Positions 62,473-64,000 of a stretch of DNA of 64,000 nt are shown one piece after another. Location of the stretch: positions 706,048 through 770,047 of the forward strand of contig CAVSEP010000004.1 in NCBI GenBank assembly GCA_963726995.1. Direction: 5' to 3'. The notes beneath the pieces are model-generated. The model was not told the DNA's origin and did not search any database. It saw nothing but the letters and a program-made list of their open reading frames with translations. The translations under genes were made by a program, and so were the position numbers. This DNA comes from DAIDKA01 sp963726995 (GTDB lineage: Bacteria > Pseudomonadota > Gammaproteobacteria > Steroidobacterales > Steroidobacteraceae). Positions within the stretch are counted from its first letter, which is position 1. Each line of letters starts with the position of its first letter.

Positions 62473-64000
62473 TTAGAACTGGGCTTTGGCTCCCAGGAAG
62501 AAGGTGCGTCCATACACATCGTAGAAGCCGGCATTGGTCGTGCCTGCTCCATCGCTCGGATACACGTAGGACACCGGATTCTGGCAACCCGCCTTCGCCG
62601 CAGCCGCACTGCAATAGCCGTTCAGGTTGGTGCCCACCGGGTAGCCGCTGGTCGCACCGGTGATGGCCGGCTGCTTGTCCAGGAGGTTATTGATGCCGGC
62701 CCGCAACGAGAGGGTCTTGTTGATGGTCCAGGAGGCCGACAGATCAAACGCATTCCAGGCCGGGGCCGCGATGCTGTTGTCCGGAACGTAGCTCAGCAAC
62801 GTGCCCGCTCCACCGGCGGCGACCCGGGTATCGTTCGCAATGATCGCCTGCTGGGCAGCATGCGCGATGGTGTTGACCGAGGGCAGGAACCTCCAGCGCA
62901 GGTTGACACCGAACGAGGGCATCACATAGCCGATGCTAAAGTTCAGGCGGTAGCCGTACGCACCGCCGTTGGTGCCGGCCAGGGCCGGGCCCGCCGAGTC
63001 CTTCCAGTCGGTGGTCACATCGAAGCTACCCGGGGAGTTCTTCGTGCGGTAGTAGCTCAGGAAGGTGTCCTGCGAGTTGAGGGAGATGGCGCCCGGGATG
63101 CTCTTCAAGCCCAGGTCCGACAGCTGCGCTATCCAGTTCAACTCCACATCGATGCCGGCCGTGCCGATATTGGCCTGGTTCGCGTACGACAGCAGGGTCG
63201 TGGCGCCATTGCCACTGCCCGCCAACCGGCCCACGTTCTGACACGCCGGCGTCGCCGCCTGCGCTGCCGCCTGTGCGGCGGTGGTGACGATGTTGGTGCC
63301 GTAGCAGGCGTAGTTGGCGTTGTCCGGATCACCCAGTTCGATGGCGTTCTGGATGTTGACCTGCCACCAGTCAATCGATCCGGAGAAGCCCGCCAGCCAC
63401 GGATTATCCGACAGCTGCGCGAACACGATGCCCGCCGTCCAGGTGTTGGCCGTCTCGGACTTCAGGCTCGGAGTGCCCTGCTCGTTGAGCCAGGCAAACC
63501 CGCCGCCGCCCTGGGACTGGGCATTGGTCTGGTAGTAGTTGACATAGCCCGGGGAGCCCACGCCGCCCATCTGCGCCGTGCAGATGAGGTAGGTGCTCAG
63601 CGCGCCCGCCGCGGTCTGACCGGAGGCGATCACGGGTGCAGGCTTCTTGGCATCCGGCGGAGCCGTGTCGGCAGCGCCGGCACCGGCACCGAAGGGCGCC
63701 GTGGAACGCAGCGAGCACGGATCACCGAACGCTGCGCCAAAGCCGAAGTACTCCTGCTCACCCAGGTACAGCTCGCCCAGGTTCGGAGCACGCGTGGCGC
63801 GGTTGTAGCCGCCGCGGATACGCAGCGAATTGGTCAGCTGCGCGTCCACATTGATCTTGAAGGTCGTGGCGTTCGGCGTGTTGCTGTAGTTCGAGTAGCG
63901 GCCGCCGATGTCCAGGTTCAGTTTCTTCAGGAACTTCAGATCGTTCACGACGGGGATGAAGAACTCCGCATACCCGTCCTTGGCAGCGATCTCGCCTTGC
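62473..64000 (-). CDS. TonB-dependent outer-membrane receptor (second copy, 5' end beyond window)
   Basis: The visible C-terminal part (about 509 codons, open at the right edge) matches the first receptor with six amino-acid changes, all in the last 150 residues: RLN(L/F)SIG, AGG(P/A)GT, VP(E/D)N(T/S)(V/I)AA and GAT(R/S)GYP. It ends GRTFFLGAKAQF, like its twin. The internal ATG (MNDLKFL) is not the start; the frame is open to the window edge. Probably a full receptor of similar size lies upstream. Confidence 0.9.
   Translation of the reverse strand, partial: QGEIAAKDGYAEFFIPVVNDLKFLKKLNLDIGGRYSNYSNTPNATTFKINVDAQLTNSLRIRGGYNRATRAPNLGELYLGEQEYFGFGAAFGDPCSLRSTAPFGAGAGAADTAPPDAKKPAPVIASGQTAAGALSTYLICTAQMGGVGSPGYVNYYQTNAQSQGGGGFAWLNEQGTPSLKSETANTWTAGIVFAQLSDNPWLAGFSGSIDWWQVNIQNAIELGDPDNANYACYGTNIVTTAAQAAAQAATPACQNVGRLAGSGNGATTLLSYANQANIGTAGIDVELNWIAQLSDLGLKSIPGAISLNSQDTFLSYYRTKNSPGSFDVTTDWKDSAGPALAGTNGGAYGYRLNFSIGYVMPSFGVNLRWRFLPSVNTIAHAAQQAIIANDTRVAAGGAGTLLSYVPDNSIAAPAWNAFDLSASWTINKTLSLRAGINNLLDKQPAITGATSGYPVGTNLNGYCSAAAAKAGCQNPVSYVYPSDGAGTTNAGFYDVYGRTFFLGAKAQF

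Larger units (their letters stand above)
62401..64000. repeat. Direct repeat, copy B (TBDR 3' part and terminator, runs off the window)
   Basis: Matches 58257-59856 from the terminator to the window edge. The true length of the repeat is unknown as the window ends inside it. Confidence 0.92.

Noticed and set aside
58257..64000. Insertion sequence or composite transposon
   Set aside because: The long direct repeat encodes receptor sequence and a terminator; no transposase, terminal inverted repeat or target duplication is visible.
1..64000. tRNA genes, CRISPR arrays, prophage or defence islands
   Set aside because: No cloverleaf-like sequence, spaced repeats, integrase, phage or restriction genes were seen in any gap.

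Overview
The window is high-GC DNA (roughly two thirds G+C by eye) from a gammaproteobacterium of the Xanthomonadales/Steroidobacterales type. The pointers are a TrpR-family gene opening the his operon, a fused aspartokinase-diaminopimelate decarboxylase, a CysN-CysC fusion, a TonB-ExbB-ExbD-ExbD locus, large TonB-dependent receptors, and a secreted DUF1552/DUF1592 pair. No rRNA, tRNA, CRISPR array, transposase or prophage gene was seen, so this is ordinary chromosome, mostly biosynthetic.

Layout. 1-5.3 kb (minus): a cut-off peroxiredoxin, two paralogous exported TPR proteins, and tonB-exbB-exbD-exbD. 5.6-14.5 kb: a branched-chain amino acid divergon, with M17 aminopeptidase-ilvD on minus and ilvC-leuA-leuC-leuD-leuB on plus behind an attenuator-like hairpin. 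The leuA product is degenerate at key residues. 14.5-18.1 kb (minus): metB, metX, a clear SAM-I riboswitch in front of metX, and a MetE-like gene. 18.2-25.6 kb (plus): TrpR-like gene and hisGDCBHAF-IE with overlapping starts. 25.6-36.2 kb: TPM/TPM/LemA, a GST, a PBP1b gene with an LpoP-like TPR lipoprotein, lysAC, a small acidic protein, an L,D-transpeptidase and mpg. 36.2-39.8 kb (minus): cysQ-cysD-cysNC sulfate activation. 40-44.7 kb: two envelope proteins sharing a domain, rseP, a polysaccharide deacetylase and a LysR regulator. 44.8-52.5 kb: cytochrome c', cytochrome b561 and a four-gene exported cluster (MBL, DUF1592-type cytochrome, DUF1552, ankyrin). 52.7-58.2 kb: an MFS transporter, a ThDP enzyme, malate synthase and an exported unknown. 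58.2-64 kb: two nearly identical TonB-dependent receptor genes in tandem, the second cut by the window edge.

From about 22.1 to 41.0 kb, ten otherwise well-conserved genes (hisB, hisH, hisA, hisF, hisIE, mrcB, cysN, cysD, cysQ and a DUF6515 gene) carry about 24 single-base interruptions. Every one is net +1, and removing them restores normal family lengths. I annotate these as whole genes. Insertion errors in the sequence are the likeliest cause.

Functionally the window joins amino-acid supply (Ile/Val/Leu, Met, His, Lys/DAP), sulfate assimilation feeding Met/Cys, cell-wall building (PBP1b, L,D-transpeptidase, DAP), and energised outer-membrane uptake (TonB system and receptors). The least understood part is the exported DUF1552/DUF1592/ankyrin/MBL cluster.
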